Assembly (NCBI RefSeq): GCF_009183365.2
Contig: NZ_CP068230.1
Span: 378,501-442,500 of the forward strand
Origin: Shewanella algae
GTDB taxonomy: Bacteria; Pseudomonadota; Gammaproteobacteria; Enterobacterales; Shewanellaceae
Reading direction: 5' to 3'
DNA: 64,000 nt
Shown here: positions 23,999 to 32,327 of the stretch, piece by piece
Numbering within the stretch: position 1 is the first letter of the stretch
Layout: each line of letters opens with the position of its first letter
Translations under genes and position numbers: made by a program
The notes under the pieces: generated by a model
The model's input: only the letters and a program-made list of their open reading frames with translations
The model's database searches: none
What the model was told of the DNA's origin: nothing

Positions 23999-24883
23999 TT
24001 ACCTGCGAGAGCGTTTTCGCAGCATATCCAAAGTAAACACCACCAGGGCGGCCCAGATGAAGCCGAAGGTAATGCTCTTTTCGATATCGAAGGGTTCATC
24101 GAACAGGGTCACTGCCATGATAAACATGATGCTTGGGCCTATGTACTGGAAGAAGCCCAGCATGATCAGCGGGATCCGCACTGCTGCACCGGCAAAGCAC
24201 AGCAAGGGGATGGTGGTGATGATACCGGCGGCCATCAGCAGCAGGTTGAGATCCCAACTGTTGCTGAGCATATTGGCGCCGGCTTCACCGGTGCCCAGCA
24301 GTAAAAAGCCCAGCGCTGCCGGCATTAACACTGCAGTTTCGACCAAAAGGCCAGTCTTGGCGTCGACATTGACCTTCTTGCGCAGCAGGGCGTAGAAACC
24401 GAAGGAGGCTGCGAGCCCCAGGGATACCAGCGGAATCGAGCCGAAAGAAACCAGCTGGATCACCACCCCGGCGGCGGCAAGCGTTACCGCCACCCATTGT
24501 AGTCTCCCGAGCCGCTCCCCCAGAAACAGCATGCCGAGCAACACATTGAACAGCGGGTTGATAAAGTAGCCCAGGCTGGCATCCAGCATATGATCATTGT
24601 TGACCGCCCAGATAAACAGCAGCCAGTTGCCGGCAATAAGAATCGAAGTCAGCAGCAGTACCGCCAACTGTTTCGGGCGCTTGAGCAACAGCCTGAGCTG
24701 TCCGAAACCACCGATAAACTGCATCAGGATCCCCATAAAGACGAAGGACCAGATGATGCGGTGCAGCAAGATCTCGGGGGCCGAGACATGATGCAACAAC
24801 TTGAAGTACAGCGGCGCAAAGCCCCAAAAAATATAGGCGCAAAGGGCGAGAATGACCCCCTTGCGGTATTCGGTTTCAGGCAT
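23999..24883 (-). CDS. rarD: EamA-family transporter RarD
   Basis: A 294-residue inner-membrane protein with about ten hydrophobic helices in two EamA halves. Family-typical stretches are KGVILALCAYIFWGFAPLYFKLL at the start, HRIIWSFVF, NWLLFIWAVNNDHMLDASLGYFINPLFNVLLGMLFLGERL, and QYIGPSIMFIMAV late. RarD proteins were first linked to chloramphenicol sensitivity; the natural substrate is unknown. It is adjacent to the YigI-like gene and recQ, as in E. coli. Confidence 0.92.
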   Translation of the reverse strand: MPETEYRKGVILALCAYIFWGFAPLYFKLLHHVSAPEILLHRIIWSFVFMGILMQFIGGFGQLRLLLKRPKQLAVLLLTSILIAGNWLLFIWAVNNDHMLDASLGYFINPLFNVLLGMLFLGERLGRLQWVAVTLAAAGVVIQLVSFGSIPLVSLGLAASFGFYALLRKKVNVDAKTGLLVETAVLMPAALGFLLLGTGEAGANMLSNSWDLNLLLMAAGIITTIPLLCFAGAAVRIPLIMLGFFQYIGPSIMFIMAVTLFDEPFDIEKSITFGFIWAALVVFTLDMLRKRSRR

Positions 24884-24989
24884 AGGTACTACACAATGAC
24901 GAAAAGGAGAGAAGGGCGATTGTAGGGGGCAAAGCCCCTCGGCTCAAGTTATCGACAACAGATTCAGTGTTTGAGTTTTAAACAGCTAC

Positions 24990-25454
24990 TCAGCCGACCA
25001 TGTAAGTCCCTGTACCAAAAGCGATATGGCTGCCTTTTTCATTATGCAGCTCCATTCGACAGACAGAGACCCTGTTGCCGGCACGGATCACTGTTCCTGT
25101 GCCGCTGAAGACTTCTCCCCAGCCGGGGCGCAGATAGTCGATCCTGAGATCTATGGTGCTCAGGGTTTGCAGTCGCTGTTGCAGCTGCTCCACTGTCCAG
25201 TTGTCGCGACTGATAACTAAGCCGGAGAATGCCGTTAGGCCGCCAACCACATCCAGCACGGTTGCGGTAACCCCGCCATGGAGTATTTTTTGATGTATGT
25301 TGCCGATTAGCTCCGGCTTCATTTTGATCTCCACTTCGACACCAGAGGCGTCGTATCGGCGGATCCCAAGGCCGAGAAGATTGTGAAAAGGCACATGCTT
25401 ATCAAATACTTCTGAAACCTTGGCGAGCACCTCGGCTTGAATGTCCTGGCTCAT
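24990..25454 (-). CDS. yigI: YigI-like hotdog-fold thioesterase
   Basis: A 154-residue protein of the PaaI/YigI thioesterase group. The hotdog-helix segment KILHGGVTATVLDVVGGLTAF carries the typical HGG, and TIDLRIDYLRPGWGEVFSGTGTVIRAG and KGSHIAFGTGTYM are the usual beta strands. It probably hydrolyses acyl-CoA thioesters in the cytosol; E. coli YigI acts on medium and long acyl-CoAs. Its conserved place between rarD and recQ supports the YigI name. pldA, present between yigI and recQ in E. coli, is missing here. Confidence 0.85.
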   Translation of the reverse strand: MSQDIQAEVLAKVSEVFDKHVPFHNLLGLGIRRYDASGVEVEIKMKPELIGNIHQKILHGGVTATVLDVVGGLTAFSGLVISRDNWTVEQLQQRLQTLSTIDLRIDYLRPGWGEVFSGTGTVIRAGNRVSVCRMELHNEKGSHIAFGTGTYMVG

Positions 25455-25601
25455 GGGGCTTCCTGTTGTTGTTTTTTAGAGCAATCAATCTAACGCTAAT
25501 ATGGCCGTTTGCCTAGTCCAGGCGGAAAAATCCCCTCTTGGCTGGCACTCTGGTGTTGGCTTCATTTAGAATAGCGGCCTCTTCTTTGGACACAGACAGT
25601 C

Positions 25602-27443
25602 ATGGATCAGCCGCTGAATATCGCTCCCGAGAGCCTCAATCATCCCCAAGACCCTATGCAGCAAGCCTTGCAGCAGGTATTTGGCTACCGCACTTTCCGT
25701 GAAGGGCAGCGCCAGGTGATTGAACGTGTGATGGCCGGGGGAGACTGCATGGTGATCATGCCCACCGGCGGCGGCAAGAGTCTGTGTTACCAACTGCCCG
25801 CATTGTTGATGCCAGGGCTGACTCTGGTGGTTTCGCCGCTGATCTCCCTGATGAAAGATCAGGTCGACAGCCTGCTGCAGACCGGGGTCAATGCCGCTTA
25901 TCTCAACTCATCCTTGCCCAGGGAGCAGAGCCTCAAGGTGCTGCGCCAGTTGCATCAGGGGGAGATCCGCCTGCTGTATGTCTCGCCGGAGCGCTTGCTG
26001 CAACATGAATTTATTGAGCGACTGCAATCCCTGCAGCTGTCGATGTTTGCCGTGGATGAGGCGCACTGTATCAGCCAGTGGGGCCATGATTTTCGCCCCG
26101 AATATGCCCAGCTTGGCCGCCTGAAACAGCTGTTTCCCGGCGTGCCTGTAATGGCGCTGACCGCCACCGCCGATAAGGCGACCCGGGATGATATCTGCCA
26201 GCGGCTCAATATCGCCCCCTATGTGCTTCTTTCCAGCTTTGATAGGCCGAATATTCGCTACACAGTGGCGGAAAAGCTTAACGCCGCCAATCAATTGCGC
26301 CAGTTTATTGCCGCGCAGAACGGCGCCGCCGGGATTGTTTATTGCTCCAGCCGTCGCCGGGTCGATGAAGTAGCCGAAAGGCTGCGGTTACAGGGCTATG
26401 CCGCCGAAGGCTATCATGCCGGTATGAGCGGCGACGAGCGCGCCAGTGTTCAGGACAGATTTCTCAAGGAACAGTTGGATATAGTGGTGGCCACGGTCGC
26501 CTTCGGCATGGGGATCAACAAGTCCAACGTGCGCTTTGTGGTGCATTATGATCTGCCCAAGAGCATAGAGGCCTACTATCAGGAAACCGGCCGCGCCGGG
26601 CGAGATGGTCTCGAGGCCGAAGCCTTTATGCTGTTCGAGCCCGCCGATATCGGCCGGGTGCGCCACCTGATTGAGCAGGGTGAACCCGGGCCGCAGCAAC
26701 AGGTGGAACTGCATAAACTCAATACCATGGCGGCCTTTGCCGAAGCTCAGACCTGCCGCCGCCAGGTGTTGCTGCACTACTTCGATGAGCCGGCGCTGGA
26801 GCCTTGCGGCAACTGTGATATCTGCCTGGATCCGCCGAAACGCTACAACGGCACCGAGGATGCACAGAAGGTGTTGTCCTGCATATATCGCTTGGGGCAG
26901 AAGTTTGGCATGAACCAGCTGATAGAGGTGCTCAGAGGCTCCAAATCGGCCGCCGTGGTCGACCGGGGGCACGACAAGTTATCCACCTGGGGTGTCGGCA
27001 AAGACAAGAGCCATGAACACTGGCTCAGTGTGACCAGACAGCTTATCCATTTGGGGCTGGCGAGCCAGGATATTACCCGTGGCTCGAGTATTCGCCTGAA
27101 TCCGGCCGCCAGGCCTGTGCTCAGGGGCGAAGTTGCACTGATGTTGGCCGAACCCAGAATTGACTTGCATGTTACCCGCAGGCGCAACGTCAGCAGCAAG
27201 GCGCCACTCAACTACGATCGCAAGCTGTTTGCCCGCCTCAAGCAGTTAAGGCGCAGCATAGCCGAAGAGCAGGACGTACCACCCTATTTGGTATTCAACG
27301 ATGCAACCCTGGCGGAAATGGCGGCGATTTTGCCTACCAGCCAGGGCGAGATGTTGGCGGTCAATGGTGTTGGTGAGCGCAAGTTGGCCCGCTTTGGCGA
27401 TCAGTTCCTCGACGAGATAGAGGCTTATCTCGCCGGTGACTGA
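25602..27443 (+). CDS. recQ: ATP-dependent DNA helicase RecQ
   Basis: A 613-residue 3'-5' helicase of the RecF pathway. The order is: helicase motif 0 FGYRTFREGQRQVIE, Walker A TGGGKSLCYQLPAL (about residue 52), DEAH box AVDEAHCISQWGHDFRPEY, motif III TATAD, motif VI QETGRAGRDG, the zinc-binding region with CRRQVLLHYF and CGNCDIC, the winged helix, and an HRDC domain at the C-terminus (APLNYDRKLFARLKQLRR). It is full-length compared with E. coli RecQ (609). The last 19 bases overlap the convergent TPR gene, tail to tail. Confidence 0.97.
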   Translation: MDQPLNIAPESLNHPQDPMQQALQQVFGYRTFREGQRQVIERVMAGGDCMVIMPTGGGKSLCYQLPALLMPGLTLVVSPLISLMKDQVDSLLQTGVNAAYLNSSLPREQSLKVLRQLHQGEIRLLYVSPERLLQHEFIERLQSLQLSMFAVDEAHCISQWGHDFRPEYAQLGRLKQLFPGVPVMALTATADKATRDDICQRLNIAPYVLLSSFDRPNIRYTVAEKLNAANQLRQFIAAQNGAAGIVYCSSRRRVDEVAERLRLQGYAAEGYHAGMSGDERASVQDRFLKEQLDIVVATVAFGMGINKSNVRFVVHYDLPKSIEAYYQETGRAGRDGLEAEAFMLFEPADIGRVRHLIEQGEPGPQQQVELHKLNTMAAFAEAQTCRRQVLLHYFDEPALEPCGNCDICLDPPKRYNGTEDAQKVLSCIYRLGQKFGMNQLIEVLRGSKSAAVVDRGHDKLSTWGVGKDKSHEHWLSVTRQLIHLGLASQDITRGSSIRLNPAARPVLRGEVALMLAEPRIDLHVTRRRNVSSKAPLNYDRKLFARLKQLRRSIAEEQDVPPYLVFNDATLAEMAAILPTSQGEMLAVNGVGERKLARFGDQFLDEIEAYLAGD

Positions 27444-29188
27444 TGTTGCTCGGCGGCTTTCTGCTGACTGAGTTGGTTGACGCCTGCACGCTTCACCAGG
27501 CTATCCAGGGTATCGGGCTGCTGCAGCGAGGCCACTCCAATGCGCACGGCATGAGCCACTTGCCAGCTCTGCACTATCGGCTTGAGTTGCTCGCTGACCT
27601 GCAAGGCGCCCTGGACCGAGGTGTAGGGCAGCAGGATCACCATCTCATCCATGCTGTAGCGCAGCAGTCTGTCTTGCTCTCTGAGTTTCTGTTCCAGCGC
27701 CCGCTGCAGGGCGGAAAGATCCACCTGACGTATATGGCTGGTACTCAGCAACAACAGGCTCAAGGGGTAGTTGCCCTTCTTGGCGCTGCTGAGCATGGCA
27801 TCCAGCTGCTGGGCCGCAGGCAGTTTTTCCAGTGCCTCGGTACTCGGTTGTTGCCAGCGGTTACGGCGACTGACCAACCAGATCAGCGCACCTATGATGG
27901 CGAGTGCCAGCACAGAGATGGTGCCGTAGGCCTGGCTCAGTTTGGAGCGCTGATCGGCACTGGCAAGACGAATGTTCTGCTGGGTTTCTACCTGCAGCTG
28001 CTCCTGCTGGCTGAGCCTGGCCTTGTATTGCATAAAGCGGGTATTGTTGAGCTGCTTTTGGGCCTCGGCCGCGGCCTGGGCCGCCAGTTTCATCGCCTCG
28101 TATGCCGGTTTGAACTCTGCTCTTTCGGCGTAATAGTCACTGATAAGCTGTTGGGTATAGGCCACTTCATCGGCCAGTTGCAGCTGCTCGGCCTGCTGCG
28201 CCGCCTGCATCAACAGCCTTATGCCTTCATCGTCGTTGCGCTGGGCGAGACGCACCCTGGCCAATAGCCGGGTAGCACGCATATAGTTGTTTACTTTGCC
28301 TTGTTTTTCATAGGTCTGCAGGGCAATACCCACTAACTCGTCGGCAATCTCGGTTCTGCCCCTGGCGAGTTCTATCACGGCTATTTGGCTGTAACTGTTG
28401 GCAAGCTCCAGCGGTGAGCCTATCTCAGGCAGCAGTATTTTGGACTGTTTCAGCAGGCTGTCGGCTTGGGCCATATCCTCCTGTGCCAGCGCGACTCTGG
28501 CGGCCATTAATAACAGCACATGGCGCACCTTGCCTTTGGCTTCATCTGTGTCCAGTGCCAACTTGAGATAGTAGGCCGCTTGGCGCAGGTCGCCGGTGGA
28601 ATACATCAGGCTGGCCATGTCGCCGTAAACATAGGCCAGAGGTGGCCATAGCCAGGACGGATTTTGACTGCTGATATCCGGGTAGATGTCCAGCGCCAGA
28701 CGCAGATCTTCGATGGCGGTGCCATAGTTGCCAAGGTCGTTTTCCAGCTGACCCTTGAGTCTCAGGGCGTTGACCAGAGCCTGGGGTTGGTTGTGGCGTT
28801 TGGCCTGTTCAATGGCGCCGTCGAGTAACAGCAGTGATTGTTTAAGATCGTCGAAATTGGCATAGGCATCGGCGCGGCAAATTTGAAAATAACTGTCTGC
28901 CTGTTCCAGCCTTAGTTGCTTGGCTCTGGCTTCTCCCAGTTCGGCCAGATTGATGGCGGCGCCGTTGTCTCCTAATTGCAGGAGTGCTTCACATTTAAAT
29001 AACTGTAATCTCAGCACTTGGGCCTGGCTCAATTCTGAGGTTTGACGCTCAAGCTCATTGATTTGGGTCAGCGCCAGCGTAGGATATTGATAGAGGGTGT
29101 TGGCCAGAGTGTCCAACCGCTCCGCGGCCCAAAGCACACAAGAAAATGACCACAGGAGCAAGCTCAGTGCCAAGAGGCGAAAATCCAT
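27425..29188 (-). CDS. TPR-containing membrane sensor with degenerate GGDEF domain
   Basis: A 587-residue protein. A signal peptide or first membrane segment (residues 1-21, LLALSLLLWSFSCVLWAAE) is followed by TPR-like helices (about 30-385), a membrane span near 420-440 (ISVLALAIIGALIWLVS) and a C-terminal region (about 450-587) that aligns in pattern with diguanylate cyclase domains. The GGDEF signature position reads RYSMDEMVILLP (around 510-521), so the GG pair is lost and catalysis is unlikely. The layout resembles exported TPR-GGDEF sensors. It may bind GTP or c-di-GMP or act by protein contact. It is a single gene, convergent with recQ. Confidence 0.75.
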   Translation of the reverse strand: MDFRLLALSLLLWSFSCVLWAAERLDTLANTLYQYPTLALTQINELERQTSELSQAQVLRLQLFKCEALLQLGDNGAAINLAELGEARAKQLRLEQADSYFQICRADAYANFDDLKQSLLLLDGAIEQAKRHNQPQALVNALRLKGQLENDLGNYGTAIEDLRLALDIYPDISSQNPSWLWPPLAYVYGDMASLMYSTGDLRQAAYYLKLALDTDEAKGKVRHVLLLMAARVALAQEDMAQADSLLKQSKILLPEIGSPLELANSYSQIAVIELARGRTEIADELVGIALQTYEKQGKVNNYMRATRLLARVRLAQRNDDEGIRLLMQAAQQAEQLQLADEVAYTQQLISDYYAERAEFKPAYEAMKLAAQAAAEAQKQLNNTRFMQYKARLSQQEQLQVETQQNIRLASADQRSKLSQAYGTISVLALAIIGALIWLVSRRNRWQQPSTEALEKLPAAQQLDAMLSSAKKGNYPLSLLLLSTSHIRQVDLSALQRALEQKLREQDRLLRYSMDEMVILLPYTSVQGALQVSEQLKPIVQSWQVAHAVRIGVASLQQPDTLDSLVKRAGVNQLSQQKAAEQHQSPAR

Positions 29189-29387
29189 TTTTTCTCCGCT
29201 GAGTGAAGGTGAGTTTTGCCGGGCGTAACCGTGTTGAGATAATAACTATTTTTTATCATTTTTGGCACAAAAAATGATGCTATCGGCAAGATTTTATTCA
29301 TCTATTTAGCTTTGGATCACCAAGGCTTGAATGGTGCAAATCAGCACGTTAAGCCGAAATTTTCAACTGATGCTGAGAAATATAGGC
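29189..29387. other. Upstream half of the TPR gene-leuL intergenic region
   Basis: No gene. It holds a weak AT hairpin, ATCATTTTT (29255-29263) with AAAAATGAT (29270-29278), and presumably promoters for both divergent genes. Confidence 0.4.
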
Positions 29388-29416
29388 TTGACAGCGAGCA
29401 AGGAGGCAGTTAATTA
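29388..29416 (+). promoter_or_regulatory. Candidate leu operon promoter
   Basis: A perfect -35 TTGACA (29388-29393) has TAATTA (29411-29416) 17 bases on. The -10 is imperfect. It would give a leader of about 65 bases before leuL. Confidence 0.5.
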
Positions 29417-29490
29417 TTGAACTTCTTGAACCCGGTGGGAAGAATATAAACCCACTTTAAATGAATTTTTATCTGGTATAGAACGGCTAA

Positions 29491-29556
29491 ATGAACCCAC
29501 AAATGCAACTGTCTCTCCTCCTCCTTACTCTCGCAGTCCCTGCGCGGAGGAGCTAG
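29491..29556 (+). CDS. leuL: leu operon leader peptide
   Basis: An open frame of 21 codons from ATG 29491 to TAG 29554-29556 is rich in leucine: residues 7, 9-12 and 14 are Leu, five of the six using CTC or CTT, including four in a row. It sits 112 bases before leuA and is followed by a GC-rich terminator at 29587. Ribosome stalling on the Leu run when leucyl-tRNA is scarce would favour an antiterminator, the classical attenuation layout. It is not homologous in sequence to enteric LeuL beyond the Leu run, which is usual for leader peptides. Confidence 0.88.
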   Translation: MNPQMQLSLLLLTLAVPARRS

Positions 29557-29586
29557 ACTTGCACGTCGATTAGCAAGCCAGAACTC

Positions 29587-29618
29587 AAAACCCCGCGCCA
29601 GAAACCGCGGGGTTTTTT
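29587..29618 (+). terminator. leu attenuator terminator
   Basis: AAAACCCCGCG (29587-29597) pairs with CGCGGGGTTTT (29606-29616), and the T-run reaches 29618. It lies between leuL and leuA with no other gene to end, so it is the regulated attenuator. Confidence 0.9.
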
Positions 29619-29667
29619 GTTTCTGGCACGGGAAAAATCAATCGAAACCCCTGAATGGAGAATCCAG

Positions 29668-31236
29668 ATGTCTGACAGAGTGTTTATTTTCGATACCACC
29701 TTACGGGACGGCGAGCAGGCGCTGGCTGCCAGCCTGACAGTGAAAGAAAAACTGCAGATAGCCATGGCTCTCGAGCGCCTGGGGGTCGACATCATGGAGG
29801 TGGGGTTCCCGGTTTCCTCTCCCGGCGACTTTGAGTCGGTACAGACCATAGCCCGTACCATCAAAAACAGCAGGGTCTGCGCCCTGTCGCGGGCACTGGA
29901 GAAAGATATCGACGCTGCGGCCCAGGCCTTGTCGGTCGCGGATCAGTTCCGCATTCATACCTTTATTTCAACGTCAAATATCCATGTGCAGAGCAAGCTG
30001 AAGCGCTCCTTCGACCAAGTGCTGGAGATGGCGGTAGGGGCGGTGAAGTATGCCAGGCGCTTTACCGATGATGTGGAGTTTTCCTGCGAAGATGCCGGCC
30101 GGACCCCGATAGATAATCTGTGTCACATGGTCGAGGCGGCCATCGAAGCCGGTGCCCGCACCATCAATATTCCGGACACAGTGGGCTATACCATTCCCAG
30201 CGAGTTCGGCGGCATTATTCAAACCCTGTTCAACCGGGTGCCCAATATCGATCAGGCGGTGATCTCTGTGCACTGCCATGACGATTTGGGGCTGTCGGTC
30301 GCCAACTCCATCATGGCGGTGCAACAGGGAGCCCGGCAGATTGAGTGTACAATCAACGGCATAGGTGAACGGGCCGGTAACTGCTCACTGGAAGAGATTG
30401 CCATGATCCTGGCGACCCGCAAAGACATCCTGGGGCTGGAGACTGGCATCAAGGCTCAGGAAATTCACCGCATCTCCTCCATGGTGAGCCAGCTATGCAA
30501 TATGCCGATCCAGGCCAACAAGGCGATAGTGGGCGCCAATGCCTTTACCCATTCATCCGGTATCCATCAAGACGGCATGTTAAAGGCGCAAAACACCTAT
30601 GAAATCATGACACCTGAGAGCATAGGCCTGAATCGCAATCACCTGAATATGACCTCACGCTCCGGCCGCCATGTGATCAAGCATCGAATGGAGCAGATGG
30701 GTTATTCAGAGCAGGATTATTCATTGGATCAACTGTACGACGCCTTCCTGAAACTGGCCGACAAGAAGGGTCAGGTGTTCGACTATGACCTGGAAGCCTT
30801 GGTGTATATGGAGGGCCGGGCGGCGGCCGACGACCACTTCCAGTTGCAGCAGCTGGTGGTGCAATCCGACTCTACCGAGGGCATGGCCACCGCCACTGTA
30901 CGTATTGAAGCCGCCGGTGAGGTAGTGACCGAAGCCGCCACCGGCAATGGCCCTGTGGATGCCGCCTATAAGGCGATAGCCCGTGCCAGCGGCCAGAGCG
31001 TAGATATCTGCAGCTATAAGTTGAGCGCCAAAGGCGAAGGCCAGAATGCGCTGGGGCAGGTGGATATCACGGCTCAGTACCAGGGGCGCAATTTCCACGG
31101 TGTCGGCTTGGCTACCGATGTGGTCGAGGCTTCGGCCGCGGCCCTGGTGCATGTGATGAACCTTATTCAGCGCGCCGACCAGGTGGCGGATCATAAACAG
31201 AAAATACAACAGAGAAAGGAGTTGGGTGGCGTATGA
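29668..31236 (+). CDS. leuA: 2-isopropylmalate synthase
   Basis: A 522-residue enzyme that condenses acetyl-CoA with 2-ketoisovalerate, the first step of leucine synthesis. The HMGL-like TIM barrel starts at FIFDTTLRDGEQ (active-site Arg and metal-binding Asp), with VHCHDDLGLSVAN carrying the HxH-type metal ligands and NGIGERAGNCSLEE following. A C-terminal LeuA allosteric domain (about 400-515; VTEAATGNGPVDAAYKAIAR) allows leucine feedback. The start at ATG 29668 gives MSDRVFIFD, as in E. coli LeuA (523). It overlaps leuB by 4 bases. Confidence 0.97.
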   Translation: MSDRVFIFDTTLRDGEQALAASLTVKEKLQIAMALERLGVDIMEVGFPVSSPGDFESVQTIARTIKNSRVCALSRALEKDIDAAAQALSVADQFRIHTFISTSNIHVQSKLKRSFDQVLEMAVGAVKYARRFTDDVEFSCEDAGRTPIDNLCHMVEAAIEAGARTINIPDTVGYTIPSEFGGIIQTLFNRVPNIDQAVISVHCHDDLGLSVANSIMAVQQGARQIECTINGIGERAGNCSLEEIAMILATRKDILGLETGIKAQEIHRISSMVSQLCNMPIQANKAIVGANAFTHSSGIHQDGMLKAQNTYEIMTPESIGLNRNHLNMTSRSGRHVIKHRMEQMGYSEQDYSLDQLYDAFLKLADKKGQVFDYDLEALVYMEGRAAADDHFQLQQLVVQSDSTEGMATATVRIEAAGEVVTEAATGNGPVDAAYKAIARASGQSVDICSYKLSAKGEGQNALGQVDITAQYQGRNFHGVGLATDVVEASAAALVHVMNLIQRADQVADHKQKIQQRKELGGV

Positions 31237-32327
31237 GTTATCAGATAGCGGTATTGGCCGGCGACGGCATAGGCCCGGAAGTCATGGCCCAGGCCCGTAA
31301 GGTGCTGACGGCGGTAGAGCAACGCTTTGACCTGGCAATGGAGTACGCCGAATATGATGTCGGCGGCATAGCGATAGATAACCATGGCTGCCCGTTGCCG
31401 GCATCGACCCTGGCCGGTTGTGAAGCGGCAGATGCGATTCTGTTTGGCTCGGTCGGCGGCCCCAAATGGGAAAAACTGCCTCCCAATGAACAGCCCGAGC
31501 GCGGCGCGCTGTTGCCACTGAGGGGCCATTTCGGCTTATTCAGTAACCTGAGACCGGCCAAGTTACATCAGGGACTGGAACATCTGTCGCCGCTGCGCGC
31601 CGATATCTCGGCCAAAGGGTTTGATGTGCTGTGCGTGCGTGAACTGACCGGCGGTATCTACTTTGGCAAACCCAAGGGGCGTCAAGGGGAGGGCGAGAGC
31701 GAAGAGGCGTTTGACACCATGAGATACAGCCGCGCCGAGATCCGCCGTATCGCCCATATCGCCTTCGAGGCCGCCCGCGGCCGCCGCGGCAAAGTGACTT
31801 CGGTCGACAAGGCCAACGTGCTGGCTTGCTCGGTACTTTGGCGTGAAGTGGTGGAGCAGGTCGCGAGCGAGTATCCGGATGTAGAACTGGAACATATCTA
31901 TATCGACAATGCCACCATGCAATTGCTGCGTCGTCCCTGGGATTTTGATGTGATGCTGTGCTCCAACCTGTTCGGCGACATACTTTCCGATGAAATCGCC
32001 ATGTTGACCGGCTCCATGGGGCTGTTGTCATCGGCTTCCATCAACAGCAGTGGTTTTGGTCTCTATGAACCGGCCGGTGGCAGTGCCCCGGATATTGCCG
32101 GCATGGGGATTGCCAACCCGGTAGCGCAGATCTTGTCGGCGGCCTTGATGTTGCGCCACAGCTTGCAGCAGGAAGAGGCGGCGGCAGCGATAGAGCGCGC
32201 CGTAGGCAAAGCGCTGGCAGATGGCTTCTTTACCTGTGAGTTGCTGGCGCCGGAGCAGCGGGATAATGCCAAGACCACGGCAGAGATGGGCGACTATATC
32301 GCCAATGCGATTCGGGAGGGGGTGTAA
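31233..32327 (+). CDS. leuB: 3-isopropylmalate dehydrogenase
   Basis: A 364-residue NAD-dependent oxidative decarboxylase giving 2-ketoisocaproate. Visible features are the N-terminal VLAGDGIGPEVMAQA, the substrate arginines in GLFSNLRPAKL and CVRELTGGIYFG, the catalytic lysine in TSVDKANVLACS, the metal site DNATMQLLRRPWDFDVMLCSNLFGDILSDE, and the NAD-binding EPAGGSAPDIAGMGIANPVA. LeuB is distinguished from isocitrate dehydrogenase by length and the RELTGG motif. It shares a base with the leuC start (TAATG). Confidence 0.97.
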   Translation: MSYQIAVLAGDGIGPEVMAQARKVLTAVEQRFDLAMEYAEYDVGGIAIDNHGCPLPASTLAGCEAADAILFGSVGGPKWEKLPPNEQPERGALLPLRGHFGLFSNLRPAKLHQGLEHLSPLRADISAKGFDVLCVRELTGGIYFGKPKGRQGEGESEEAFDTMRYSRAEIRRIAHIAFEAARGRRGKVTSVDKANVLACSVLWREVVEQVASEYPDVELEHIYIDNATMQLLRRPWDFDVMLCSNLFGDILSDEIAMLTGSMGLLSSASINSSGFGLYEPAGGSAPDIAGMGIANPVAQILSAALMLRHSLQQEEAAAAIERAVGKALADGFFTCELLAPEQRDNAKTTAEMGDYIANAIREGV

